Source: JALZVT01 sp039029135 (GTDB taxonomy: Bacteria; Pseudomonadota; Gammaproteobacteria; Pseudomonadales; Azotimanducaceae). From it: a stretch of DNA of 64,000 nt. A program made the translations under genes and the position numbers. The notes under the pieces are model-generated. The model was not told where the DNA came from. It did no database searches and worked only from the letters and a program-made list of their open reading frames with translations. The first letter of the stretch is position 1. The number at the start of each line of letters is the position of its first letter. Location: NCBI GenBank assembly GCA_039029135.1, contig JBCCGT010000008.1, forward strand, positions 62,001-126,000, given 5' to 3'. Shown piece after piece: positions 1 to 8,943 of this stretch.

Positions 1-944
1 TGCAGCGGGGTGCCTACTACGTCGACGACTCCGTGGTCTGGTTGAAGGCGATGATCGCCGAGCGCAATGGCGTTGCGCCTGAGCAGATCACGCTCAGCTC
101 GGGCTCCAGCGGTGTACTCACCTATCTCGCGCTGGCCAAGACGCGCGGCGGGGGCAAGATCCTCGCGCCCGATCTGTACTGGGACACGACCAGTCGCATG
201 GCGCTGGGCCAGACGGGCGGAAGCCTCGTTCGCACGCCGCGCACGCCTGACCTGGGCATCGACCTCGACGCCATGGAGGCGCAGGCCGCAGACGTGGATC
301 TCGTGCACGTCACCAATCCGAATAACCCTACAGGTCTGCTGCTCGACGGCGACAAGCTGCGCGCGTTTTGTCGACGGGTGGCGCCCAAGACGACCGTCCT
401 GATCGACGAGGCGTACAACGAACTGACGCCGGACCCGGAATACAGCAGCGCGGTCGGCCTGATTCGCGAAGGCTACGACGTCGTGGTGGCCCGCACCTTC
501 TCGAAGATCTTCGGGCTCGCCGGGATGCGCGTGGGCTATGCGATCTCGCAGCCGGAGACGGCGGCAGAGTTGCGGCGCTATGGCCTGGGCGACTACGCGC
601 TGAACCAGGCGGGTATCGCGGCAGCGGTCGCGAGCTATGACGATACGGCGTTCATCGCGCGTGCCCGGCAGCAGATCGAGGCGACGCGCGAACAGCTCAC
701 GGCAGCCGTGCGTGCTCAGGGGCTGAAGCCGTTGCCGTCGGCGACCAACTTCGTGTTCGTGGATCTTGAAGGCAGAAACGCGGAAGCGTTTCGGGCGTCG
801 ATGGCGGACGAAGGCGTGCTGATTCGTGGTATCTACGGGGCGTACACACATCACTCGCGTGTCAGCATGGGTACGCTGGAAGACGTTGGTCGCTATATCG
901 CGGCGCTGCCTAGGGTGCTGGAAAAATTGGTGGCGCCGGCATAG
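1..944 (+). CDS. HisC-like PLP-dependent aminotransferase, 5' end outside window
   Basis: This is the C-terminal part of a fold-type I aminotransferase of the histidinol-phosphate aminotransferase kind. The open frame runs off the left edge of the window, so the start is not visible. Visible landmarks are the NPNNPTG motif, the LIDEAYNE strand carrying the PLP-pyridine aspartate, and TFSKIFGLAGMRVGY, whose lysine should form the Schiff base with PLP. The tail RVSMGTLEDVGRYI is typical of HisC proteins. The expected reaction is amino-group transfer between an amino acid and a 2-oxoacid. The substrate cannot be fixed from sequence, because isolated HisC-like genes often act on aromatic amino acids or other substrates. 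No histidine-biosynthesis gene is visible nearby. Confidence 0.9.
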   Translation, partial: QRGAYYVDDSVVWLKAMIAERNGVAPEQITLSSGSSGVLTYLALAKTRGGGKILAPDLYWDTTSRMALGQTGGSLVRTPRTPDLGIDLDAMEAQAADVDLVHVTNPNNPTGLLLDGDKLRAFCRRVAPKTTVLIDEAYNELTPDPEYSSAVGLIREGYDVVVARTFSKIFGLAGMRVGYAISQPETAAELRRYGLGDYALNQAGIAAAVASYDDTAFIARARQQIEATREQLTAAVRAQGLKPLPSATNFVFVDLEGRNAEAFRASMADEGVLIRGIYGAYTHHSRVSMGTLEDVGRYIAALPRVLEKLVAPA

Positions 945-1373
945 GGGGAGCGTCTCTAAGGTTGAGGCGGCGCGCAATGGCATTCGTCTGCAGCGCCGCA
1001 ACTCTGCGATTCGGGGGAATGGTAAGGATGACGTGTCCGTTTGCGACGATGCTACAGTGGGATAGAAGTTGTTTCGGTAGGCTGGAAACGCAGCAAAGAT
1101 CTGGTAGCGCTCAGTCAGCCAAAGGAAAGCTCACTTGCCCTGACCCTGACTTCCGATCGAGTGTCGAGCGAAGCATTCACTGTTGAGAAACTGAGAAACT
1201 GAGAAACTGGCGATTCGAAGATCTTTGGTGGATGAGTGTTTGAGTCAAAGTCTGGGGGAATTTTGTAGCGGTTTGCGGCCCTTGAGTATTCAGGATTCGA
1301 ACATCACTCTCAGTTGGACGACTAGTTGTACCCCACAGTTTCAAAGATTGTTGCGTACGCGATCTTTTGTGAT
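945..1373. other. intergenic stretch with no supported gene
   Basis: These 429 bases separate the aminotransferase from the 3' end of the STAND gene. Short open frames on both strands have no recognisable protein features. The stretch is visibly less GC-rich than the flanking chromosome. It contains a three-copy tandem octamer, annotated separately. It could be the left boundary of the inserted defence island, but no integrase remnant or attachment site was seen. Confidence 0.6.
1185..1208. repeat. tandem octamer GAGAAACT x3
   Basis: Three perfect head-to-tail copies of GAGAAACT lie in the non-coding gap about 165 bases beyond the 3' end of the STAND gene. This is directly visible. Its function is unknown; it may simply be slippage-generated sequence. 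Confidence 0.85.
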
Positions 1374-4300
1374 TCAATCTTGGCGCAGCCACGCTTCCGC
1401 GTGTTCGAGTTCAGGGAGTCTGCGGTTGTACTCGTGCTTCCCGATCAGGTCGCGAGCCATCCGGAGTTCGCTTACGTCGGCGAACAGTCGAGCGCGATGC
1501 AAATGAATATCGGCGAGGTATAGGGGCATGGGCCCCCGCACTGCGATGAGTTGGGCTTCCTCTAGGAATTGTTGGGGTGAGAATTGCAGCGAATCTGGGA
1601 TGGAACTACCCTCTTGCATTGGTTCGTCCTCACAGAGCTCCCACAGCCAGGCAAACCACGACGCGGTCAGTAAGGCTTTGGGCAGGTGGTGGGTGGTTCC
1701 CGCCGCTCTCAAGCCGTTGAGCGCGTGGTTGAGGTCGAAGGAGATGTGGCCCAGCGTGTCTGTAGTCGGCCGGCCTGAAGCGTCCAACATCGAACGATAC
1801 AACGACGACCGAGCAAGCGTCAGGTGGTCCAGGGCGATATCGAGAATCCAGTCCTGTGGTTCGATCCATTCCAGGGTTTGGGTTGCTCTACGGGTAACGT
1901 GCTGACAAATCTCGTGCAGGTTTGCTAGCTGCTGGCTGCCCGCCTCGGTTGGATTCTCGGTAGGCAAGTGATCAGAAGCCGGGCTAGTACCTTGTCGCCC
2001 GAAATGGATTGACCACGCAGCGCGCTCCGCGGGCGCCAATAGCAGTTCGCAATACTGAAAGCCCCGCACCGAGTAGAGGAACTCGAACTGCGGGTCCATT
2101 TTCACCTGCATCTGTTCCGTTAGTGCGAACAGTTCGCGAGCCTCGGCCTCGCCGCCGTGATGATGCAACGCATGGGCGGCCGTCGCGCAACTGACTATAC
2201 GCACTTGCTCGCCGCTGCTGTGATCCGTGAGGTCAATGGCGCGGCGGCCGCTGAGCACTGACGATGAGACTTCACCAAGCGTTAACTCTAACTCGCTCAG
2301 ATTGCAGGCGCTTATGACAGCGTTGGACCAATCCTCAGCCGCTTCTTGCATTTGTCCACCAACCTGCATGGGCTCGCGAGCTTCTGTGAGACGGCCAAGG
2401 GCACGGAGGGCGAACGTGGCTTCGTTGAGCAGCCAGGCTTGATCGGGTTTGCTTAGATTTGGCGACAAACGGCGCCACGGGTGATCGAAAAACGACGCGA
2501 TCGCGCCCAGGTTAGAACCGACTGCGCCGAGCTTCGTAATACTGTATGCCTCTGCGCCACGTCCGATTCGGTCGCTATAAACATATGCACGCGCCTCCTC
2601 GTGCCGTCCAGCCAAGCAGCCATGCGTAACGGCCTGATACAGTGGCTGTAAACCCGGCAGCGTGTCCGGGCGGTGAGGCGTGTGCTCACACAGGTAATCA
2701 AACAACCGGCTATGAGCGGCTCTGAAGGCATCTAGCGACTCTTCTCGTAACTGAGTCGCAAAGTACTCCCGCACTAGGGGGTGAGCGTCCAGCGGTTGCT
2801 GCACCGGTGGTGGGATGGGCGCACCGTCGGCGTGCGGTTCCGGTTTGGCGATCAGATCCAGCCGCTGCAGATCCGTGAGTGCCTTGTTCCACTGCCAGTC
2901 TTCCAGATCGACGATCGCACCGGTCAGGCCGGGAATGGCCGGCCGATCGCGCAACGCCCCGACCAGCGCGGGATTCGCTGGGCGATCGAATAATCCCGTC
3001 AGGCGCAGCACGGCCAGGTCGCGCTGCCGCTCGGGGCCGGCGCTCGCAAGCCAGCGTTCGTAGGCCTGCATGACGCGCATGGCTGTGCGACCCTGCGTCT
3101 CCCGGTCGGCCTGTTCAAACCGCACCTCATTGATTTTGCGGATGTCGCCGCCGTGCGCCTCGCCGAGAAATCGACCCAGCAGTTGAAGAGTCAATGCGTG
3201 CCCGCCGGCGTCTTCCCAGGCGGCGTGCATTTCCTCATCCGTGCCGGTGACCGACAGATGCCGTAGCAAGGCGACGGCGGCGTCCTGGGTTAGCTTGTCG
3301 AGCCGCGCTTCCTCGGTCGCTCCGCCCTGGAAGGCTTCGAGGTTTTTCAGCGGCTCTCGCGTTGTCACCAGGCACAGGCCCGGATTGTCCATCGCCAGCC
3401 CCTGCAGCAGAGCGATCAGGGCCTCGTCCTTCAGCTCGCCCGCCTGGGGACTGTCGGGCGGATACTGCAGTGGTTCGATACCGTCCAGCACCAGCAGCGT
3501 CCGTTTGGCGCGTATCAGCTTCGCCAGCCGCTGGCCGCGATCCCAAGGGCTGCCCTCTGTTGGGTTCGGATCGCGAAAGAAACGCAAGGCCTCTTCGATG
3601 AAGATATCAGCCCCGGCCTGGGACCTTTCGCTGGCGCCCTGACTGTAGAAAGACCAATCGAAGTAGCGTTCCACCCCCGGCCAGCCACGCCCGGCCATGC
3701 GCTTCATGACCCAATGCGCGACCAGCGACGTCTTTCCAGCACCGCCCCAGGCGACCAGCGAATAGACGTTGAGCTTTCTGGCGTTCTGGGGCGCGAACTC
3801 ACGCGCCCCCTCGTCGGTATCAGTAGTCGTGGTTCCTTGCGGGGTGAGATCCTCATCGATCACGGCCGACCAGATGGCATCCAGCGTATCGAGCTCTACG
3901 TCCCGCCCGAACAGCCGGTCGGGCGAATGTCTCAGAATAGTGCGACCGGTAGAGGTCTGCGCGATCTCGGGTCGTGGGGCGACTTGTGGAAGAAAATTAC
4001 GAATGTCGCCTACAAACAGGCGGAACAGATGCACCGGATCAGCGAACGCGTCGGCGTGTTTGCCAGCCAAGCTGAGTGCATCGAGATGGGTGTGCTGTGG
4101 ATGTGGCTCGGGCGTGCCCTCATCCTGAAGGCGATAGACGAACAGCGGGATCTCGTGATGCAGAGCTAGCAACGCTTCCCACTGGGTATAGGTTAGGTTA
4201 GGGAAGTCACCGCTCGGACCCTTAAGTCGATTCTGCAGGTCTGGGCGATTGGATAGAAATCCTGGCTCCTGCGTCAGATAGTCCGCCACCGCGCGGGGGT

Positions 4301-4547
4301 CCGCTACGGAACCGCTGTGTTCACCGACGAGATGTACAACAGCTGCGCACTGCCGGATGTAGCCATCGAGCTTTTCAATGGTGTCTTTCGCTCCTTCCTG
4401 TCGGAAGTCTTCCTGGACTTTGGCATCAAAATCGGCGCGTCGAAAAGTCGCTGCGATGTTCGATCGCAGATGGGGAAAGCGACTGTCGTCGCGTTCGAAC
4501 TCAGGTGTCACGCACGAGATGAATACTTGGTTGGACTCTGTTGGCAT
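1374..4547 (-). CDS. DUF4062-STAND (NB-ARC/NACHT-like) NTPase with helical repeats, putative immune sensor
   Basis: A 1057-residue multidomain protein. Residues 7-80 (VFISCVTPEFERD..., ending HLVGEHSGS) match DUF4062, a TIR/SEFIR-like domain found at the N-terminus of bacterial STAND proteins. Residues 205-600 form the NTPase. They contain Walker A GGAGKTS (268-274), Walker B TLLVLDG (350-356), a sensor-like VTTRE (394-398), a GLPL-like GGHALTLQLLG (448-458) and a winged-helix-like HPLVREYF (589-596). The remaining 450 or so residues are helical and TPR-like, the usual ligand-sensing part of STAND proteins. It is encoded just downstream of a hydrolase-TIR gene on the same strand, 219 bases apart. 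By family analogy it would oligomerise on sensing an invader and switch on an effector. A defence role is inference. Confidence 0.85.
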   Translation of the reverse strand: MPTESNQVFISCVTPEFERDDSRFPHLRSNIAATFRRADFDAKVQEDFRQEGAKDTIEKLDGYIRQCAAVVHLVGEHSGSVADPRAVADYLTQEPGFLSNRPDLQNRLKGPSGDFPNLTYTQWEALLALHHEIPLFVYRLQDEGTPEPHPQHTHLDALSLAGKHADAFADPVHLFRLFVGDIRNFLPQVAPRPEIAQTSTGRTILRHSPDRLFGRDVELDTLDAIWSAVIDEDLTPQGTTTTDTDEGAREFAPQNARKLNVYSLVAWGGAGKTSLVAHWVMKRMAGRGWPGVERYFDWSFYSQGASERSQAGADIFIEEALRFFRDPNPTEGSPWDRGQRLAKLIRAKRTLLVLDGIEPLQYPPDSPQAGELKDEALIALLQGLAMDNPGLCLVTTREPLKNLEAFQGGATEEARLDKLTQDAAVALLRHLSVTGTDEEMHAAWEDAGGHALTLQLLGRFLGEAHGGDIRKINEVRFEQADRETQGRTAMRVMQAYERWLASAGPERQRDLAVLRLTGLFDRPANPALVGALRDRPAIPGLTGAIVDLEDWQWNKALTDLQRLDLIAKPEPHADGAPIPPPVQQPLDAHPLVREYFATQLREESLDAFRAAHSRLFDYLCEHTPHRPDTLPGLQPLYQAVTHGCLAGRHEEARAYVYSDRIGRGAEAYSITKLGAVGSNLGAIASFFDHPWRRLSPNLSKPDQAWLLNEATFALRALGRLTEAREPMQVGGQMQEAAEDWSNAVISACNLSELELTLGEVSSSVLSGRRAIDLTDHSSGEQVRIVSCATAAHALHHHGGEAEARELFALTEQMQVKMDPQFEFLYSVRGFQYCELLLAPAERAAWSIHFGRQGTSPASDHLPTENPTEAGSQQLANLHEICQHVTRRATQTLEWIEPQDWILDIALDHLTLARSSLYRSMLDASGRPTTDTLGHISFDLNHALNGLRAAGTTHHLPKALLTASWFAWLWELCEDEPMQEGSSIPDSLQFSPQQFLEEAQLIAVRGPMPLYLADIHLHRARLFADVSELRMARDLIGKHEYNRRLPELEHAEAWLRQD

Positions 4548-4766
4548 TCCCTGCCCTCTGAGTGTCGTCTAAGCAGTCGGTTGGTCGACAGCCTGCGACT
4601 CGGCTGTTGATCATCAAGCAGGATAGGTTACCTATTGTGAGAGGTATGGGCTAATACCGACTATTGAATTGATCCATCCCAAGCGCTCCAGCCTGTCCCC
4701 TAGTGGAGCTGCGTTGAGGGCAGGTCTAGCGGAACTGTTCACATATAGCTTCCCGCCCGCTATCCA

Positions 4767-6596
4767 TCAAGCGCTCAAGCGAGCCATCGCGATTTCCTCG
4801 GCTACGCGATTCAGCACTGATTGCCACTCGACTGGTTCCATTCCGGCGAGCGGGCGCTCAGGATCGTTGGCAGCCTTGTAGTCCTTCAACGCAGTCGTCT
4901 TATACCCTGCGGGTGATACGTACAGCCAAAACAATGACAACTCGTCGTTCTGTGCTGATTCGACAAGCCTGGGTAACTCCACGTCATACACATAGTCTGA
5001 GTTGAGATAGTCCGCAGTCACCAGCGCAACACCAATGCTCGCCTTAGATAGGCCCTCCTCAATCTTCTCTGCCCAACGTGCCCCCGTCGGAATATCATTT
5101 CGATCGACCCAGAGTTGCAGCGACTCATCCATGCGCATGTAGGGTTTTAGATACTTCTCCAGTTCGGTCACCCAGCCCGCATCTTCATGCGCATAGCTAA
5201 CGAAGATCAACCTGATCTGTGACGCTGCGGGTGAAAAGAGTTCGTCGAGTTCATCGGCAAGCTGTGCGTCCCCCAGCTTCATGGCGATGTGGCCGGCTTG
5301 CAACGCAGTCGAGGCAAACTTCCATTCTTCGACGTCTGCTGCCCGCGCCTTACGATAGAGTGCCAACGCCTTGGCGGGATCACCGAGATACAGTTCCGCT
5401 TCGGCTTGGGTAGCAATATTCCAATAAGCATCCTGATCGTCGGCCAGTAATGCAAACGCCTTCGCGGCGCGTGCGGCCTCGCGAGCGCCGTCGAGATCAT
5501 CCATCGCGATCATGCGCAAAAACGCGATATTGATAGCGTGGTAGTAGGCTTGCTCCGCATCGTTGTTGCGCTTCGCAGTCTCGAAAACGTCGCTGTACAT
5601 CCGCAGCGACTGTTGCGCGAATTGCATGTTCTCGCTTTCTAGCCACAATCGTTTGTAGCGACCTGCCAACGTTGCTTCGACATCTGTGCCGGTCTCTCGG
5701 TGGGCATTCAGTATTTCGATTGCGCCATCCCGATCGCCGCTACGTTCAAGCGCAAGCGCGCTATTGACAATGATCTGAGTGTTGGTAGAGCTCGAAAAGT
5801 CCCGATTAAGGTGTGAGATCACCAGTTGCGGCGCTTCATCGGTGGGAACCTCCGCTGCGAGCAGCAGTGAGTCTCGCGATTTTGGTGCATCTGCCGTTTC
5901 CGGCGACAGCAGCGCAATCGCGATTTGGAGGCTTGGATGGGTGTTGCTTTCCGGCTTGACGATCGACACGTGGTCGCCCGGAACCACGTACTGGAGATCG
6001 CGATGAAACGGTCCCAAGGACGACTCTGGGGGTACGAACTGATCACGATCCCCAGCCACGATGCGCGTCTCGAAGGGCGGATGCTCTCCAAAGCGATTGG
6101 TCCAGTCTGTGCGTAGTGCGGTAATGAACTCGCCGTCGCGGGCCATGTTCCTGAACTGTCTCTTCCAGAACTGCACCCATGATGCTTTCTTTAGGCCCCC
6201 ACTTGGCGTGCCAAAGAGCAACAGACTATTCACTCGACGCTGCAACGACTCATGATCCAAGATCGCTCGTTGAGCCACCAATCCACCCATGCTGTGAGCG
6301 ATGATGGTTAATTCGGTATAGCGTGACAGCGCGCCAATTTCAGTCTGTCGGCCGAACATCTTGGCGACAATGGGCAGGTCAGGATCTGCCGCCCAGATGC
6401 CCACCAGGTCCGGTTGAAAACTGGTTGCGTAACCGAGCGTGAAGATATCGCAATCAGCGATCGACGTCCCAAGCAGCGCAGGAAATTGGTCCCACGTATC
6501 GTCCCTATCTCCAGAGAAGCCGTGCAGGAACAGTACTGCCCTCTCGTGTCCTTGCTCTCTAAAGGCTCGCAATAATCCTTGGGGAGAGTTGCTCAC
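4767..6596 (-). CDS. alpha/beta hydrolase - TPR - TIR domain fusion protein, putative immune effector
   Basis: A 609-residue three-part protein. Residues 15-230 are an alpha/beta hydrolase. The oxyanion motif is LHGF (24-27) and the nucleophile elbow is AHSMGG (100-105, Ser102). Asp185 in GDRDQFVP and His209 in PGDHV complete a plausible triad. Residues 275-450 are TPR-like helices. Residues 461-606 are a TIR domain starting IRLIFVSYAHED, with the WVDRND strand at 496-501. Glu540 in YDVELPRL sits where bacterial TIR NADases carry the catalytic glutamate. TIR domains in bacterial immunity cleave NAD+ or make cyclic-ADP-ribose signals, and the hydrolase could attack lipids or another ester. The gene precedes the STAND gene on the same strand, so the two probably form one unit. 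Function is inferred from domains. Confidence 0.87.
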   Translation of the reverse strand: MSNSPQGLLRAFREQGHERAVLFLHGFSGDRDDTWDQFPALLGTSIADCDIFTLGYATSFQPDLVGIWAADPDLPIVAKMFGRQTEIGALSRYTELTIIAHSMGGLVAQRAILDHESLQRRVNSLLLFGTPSGGLKKASWVQFWKRQFRNMARDGEFITALRTDWTNRFGEHPPFETRIVAGDRDQFVPPESSLGPFHRDLQYVVPGDHVSIVKPESNTHPSLQIAIALLSPETADAPKSRDSLLLAAEVPTDEAPQLVISHLNRDFSSSTNTQIIVNSALALERSGDRDGAIEILNAHRETGTDVEATLAGRYKRLWLESENMQFAQQSLRMYSDVFETAKRNNDAEQAYYHAINIAFLRMIAMDDLDGAREAARAAKAFALLADDQDAYWNIATQAEAELYLGDPAKALALYRKARAADVEEWKFASTALQAGHIAMKLGDAQLADELDELFSPAASQIRLIFVSYAHEDAGWVTELEKYLKPYMRMDESLQLWVDRNDIPTGARWAEKIEEGLSKASIGVALVTADYLNSDYVYDVELPRLVESAQNDELSLFWLYVSPAGYKTTALKDYKAANDPERPLAGMEPVEWQSVLNRVAEEIAMARLSA

Positions 6597-7156
6597 TGGT
6601 GCTCAATTCCTTTCGTTTGGTTTCGTGCCTGCTGGTCGATTTCGAAGAGCTGTCACGTCGCGATACGGCAGATCTCATTCTCCGCGGGAACGGTTGCGAT
6701 TAGGTGATCGCCTCGTTTCACCCACTGGGACGTAGAGCGCTTTCCAATGCCGCAGAAACCAGTTGAGGGATTCGTGCATAGACTGTTTGATCGTCGCTAT
6801 TCATCTCACCTGATGCGCTGATCGGAGACAATGCGGGGAAACGTCAAACTACTTCGCCCCAAAGCGGATTCCATCCGGAACCTGACGTGTTGAAGACTGA
6901 AGCCTCGGCTAGTGGTTACCGCCGCGCTTAAGCGGTTTGGTTCTGACCTCTAGCAGGTTTTACTCTCGGATCGGTCGAGGCGCTAATCCTGGATCGGATT
7001 TATGTCGGACAATATCTTTCTGGGCGAATGGTGTAGCTGGCGTTTGGTTGTGAGGCGATAGGGAGCGCCTGCACGCGAAGCGGGCTCAGGCCCAGCTGAC
7101 TGTGGTGATCGCGGGGTCTTCGGCGCGAGGTTTCTCGTCCTTAGAGATACTCGTGC
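6597..7156. other. intergenic stretch upstream of the hydrolase-TIR gene
   Basis: These 560 bases lie between the start of the hydrolase-TIR gene and the stop of the membrane-protein gene. Composition is moderate in GC and stops are frequent. The one minus-strand open frame that enters it (7086-7529) overlaps the membrane protein in another frame and shows no domain. The promoter of the TIR/STAND pair should lie near 6600-6700, but I cannot point to convincing -35/-10 boxes. A small RNA cannot be excluded. Confidence 0.5.
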
Positions 7157-7723
7157 TCAAACTGATCTCATTCCCCCCGGCGTAAGAGAAACGAAAAAAA
7201 TCCAGAACAGCATAAGCCCCGTCATGAAAGCTGCGAGCGTCGCGTGAAGTTTCGACGATGAGTAGTAAGCCCCTGCGAGACAGCCGAGCAGTGCCATGAG
7301 TTGGGCGATGCGGCCGGGCGCCGCAATCGGCATATCTAGAAAGACGACCGTGTTTGCCGCAACGGCGAACAACCATGCCGCAAGACCGAGGAAGTAGCGT
7401 CGATGAACGCTGAAGTAGTAGTCCCGCCACGATTCGATATTCTCGGCGCGTTCGGGCACTAATGTGCAGGCGTTGAGATAGATCAGCGCTGGGCTGGCCA
7501 GAATCAAGATGAACTTGGGCAGCGTCCAATCAGTATAGGTTGCGAAGTTCCAGTAGTTCCAGAACACGACGATCGTCATCATTAGTTGGATGCCAACGAA
7601 TGCGGCGTGCACCCAATATCGTCGTCCCCGGTGCAGCACGTGGGGCAAGCCCGATATGACGCGAATAACCGACATCGAAATGATGATCGAGAACGCGATG
7701 GCGAGATACTCAAACAAGCTCAC
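7157..7723 (-). CDS. six-TM integral membrane protein of unknown function
   Basis: A 188-residue protein with six hydrophobic segments at roughly residues 5-25, 39-58, 70-87, 110-129, 137-154 and 160-180. The positive loops around HRGRR (31-35) and SVHRRY (105-110) would face the cytoplasm. No family motif is recognisable. It lies in the AT-richer island, upstream of and in the same orientation as the hydrolase-TIR gene, but 560 bases away, so co-transcription is doubtful. It might be a membrane component of the defence locus or an unrelated gene; neither is shown. Confidence 0.65.
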   Translation of the reverse strand: MSLFEYLAIAFSIIISMSVIRVISGLPHVLHRGRRYWVHAAFVGIQLMMTIVVFWNYWNFATYTDWTLPKFILILASPALIYLNACTLVPERAENIESWRDYYFSVHRRYFLGLAAWLFAVAANTVVFLDMPIAAPGRIAQLMALLGCLAGAYYSSSKLHATLAAFMTGLMLFWIFFVSLTPGGMRSV

Positions 7724-7886
7724 ACGCTTTTCCCGGCTAGCCCAAGCGCGATCAGTTTACCTCTGTTTTTTTGGCACCGTACTTGAGCTGAGGCTGATCG
7801 AACTCTATCAACAGGTACTCGGGTAGATTGGGTGCATCAGCTTTTGGAGAGCTGCATTCGCGGGCTAGTCACCGACGCAATCCCCG

Positions 7887-8807
7887 TTACCCCATCTCCG
7901 CATCAGTCGGGAACCGCTCGAACAGATCCGCGAACGCCCTCGCCGCGGCGCTGGGTTCGCGCCCGCGCAGCATGCCGACCGCCAGCATCGGCTGCTCCAA
8001 TCCCAGCAGGTTCGGCAGGACGCAGAACTGCTGCCTAAAGCTCGCGGACGGGCCGCGCACGCTGAGCAGCGGCGCGACCGCCTCGGTCGCCTCGACCAGG
8101 CCGCGAACGAGCGAGAACTGGTCGCATCGATAGCGCGGCGCCACGGGCTTCATGCCCGCCTGGGCGTAGGCCTGGCGCAGGGTCTGGTCGACGCCCAGAC
8201 CCGCGGAAGGCATGACGATCGGATAGCTCAGGATCTGCTCGGCGCTGACGTCGTTCTGCTCGGCTAGCGGATGGTCGCGCCGGGCGATGAAGTACATCTG
8301 CAGCGCGGCGATCGATCGCGTTTCGATTTCGCGCCATGCCGACAGATGGCTTTCGCTGCCGACGATCAGGTCCACATCGCCCTGCAGCAGGGACTGCACG
8401 GCCGGATCCTCGCTGCCGGACTCCAGGGTCAGGGTGAGCGCCGGATAGATGCGGGCGAACGCGGTCAGGGCGGGTTCCAGAAACGCGACGAAGGCGGCCG
8501 GGCCGACGCCGACGCGCAGGCTGCCGGCGGCCAGCATCTGTCCGTCGCGGACGTCGATGAGCAGCTCGGCGGCGTCGCCGAGCAGACGCTCGGCCCGCGG
8601 CAGGAACGACTCGCCCGTGGCCGTTGGCCGCACGCCGCGGGCGGTGCGCTGGAAGATCTTGAAACCCAGCGCGTCCTCCAACTCGGCGACGCTCTTGGTC
8701 ACTGCCGACTGCGTCAAGGAAAGGACTTTTGCTGCGCTGGTGAAGCTGCCGGAGCGCGCGACGGCGACAGCGTGGCGCACCTTGCGTAAATCATTGATCT
8801 CTCTCAT
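7887..8807 (-). CDS. LysR-family transcriptional regulator
   Basis: A 306-residue LysR-type regulator. The N-terminal winged helix-turn-helix spans about residues 5-63 (HAVAVARSGSFTSAAKVLSLTQ, then SVAELEDALGFKIFQR), and the effector-binding domain starts near residue 92 (LRVGVGPAAF). It is transcribed away from the CYP153-type P450 gene, with 136 bases between the start codons. LysR proteins usually control the divergent gene, so this is the likely regulator of the P450-oxygenase-SDR-GST cluster, possibly responding to its hydrophobic substrate. A LysR-type box is present between the two genes. Confidence 0.92.
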   Translation of the reverse strand: MREINDLRKVRHAVAVARSGSFTSAAKVLSLTQSAVTKSVAELEDALGFKIFQRTARGVRPTATGESFLPRAERLLGDAAELLIDVRDGQMLAAGSLRVGVGPAAFVAFLEPALTAFARIYPALTLTLESGSEDPAVQSLLQGDVDLIVGSESHLSAWREIETRSIAALQMYFIARRDHPLAEQNDVSAEQILSYPIVMPSAGLGVDQTLRQAYAQAGMKPVAPRYRCDQFSLVRGLVEATEAVAPLLSVRGPSASFRQQFCVLPNLLGLEQPMLAVGMLRGREPSAAARAFADLFERFPTDAEMG

Positions 8808-8857
8808 AAAGTTCTCTTCGTAGTGCGCTGCCTATCGGCATGATATTCCAAAAAGTG

Positions 8858-8872
8858 ATTGTATGATGCAAT
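8858..8872. promoter_or_regulatory. LysR-type operator ATTG-N7-CAAT in the divergent promoter region
   Basis: ATTG TATGATG CAAT is a perfect inverted repeat with a seven-base spacer. It matches the T-N11-A form of LysR boxes. It lies in the 136-base gap between the LysR gene and the P450 gene, 51 bases from the regulator start and about 70 from the P450 start. The surrounding bases are locally AT-rich, unlike the neighbouring genes. Binding is inferred. Confidence 0.55.
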
Positions 8873-8943
8873 AGAAATCATTAGCAGGAATAGATCGGCG
8901 CGTCTAGCATGTTGGCATTCATCCTTCGACCGGAGCCCCGCTC

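Larger units (their letters stand above)
945..7886. other. AT-richer accessory island (candidate defence island)
   Basis: From about 945 to 7886 the base composition shifts. A spot count of 5521-5580 gives 32 G+C in 60 bases, against 46 in 60 for 13861-13920. The island holds two large minus-strand genes with immune-type domains, a small membrane protein and long non-coding gaps, whereas the rest of the window is tightly packed metabolic genes. No integrase, transposase, tRNA or clear flanking direct repeat was found, so horizontal origin is inferred only from composition and content. The boundaries are approximate. Confidence 0.5.

Noticed and set aside
1185..1208. CRISPR-like repeat
   Set aside because: Only three adjacent 8-base copies without spacers; a simple tandem repeat.
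7086..7529. Small gene overlapping the six-TM protein on the same strand
   Set aside because: It overlaps in a different frame, with no domain and arginine/serine-rich composition.
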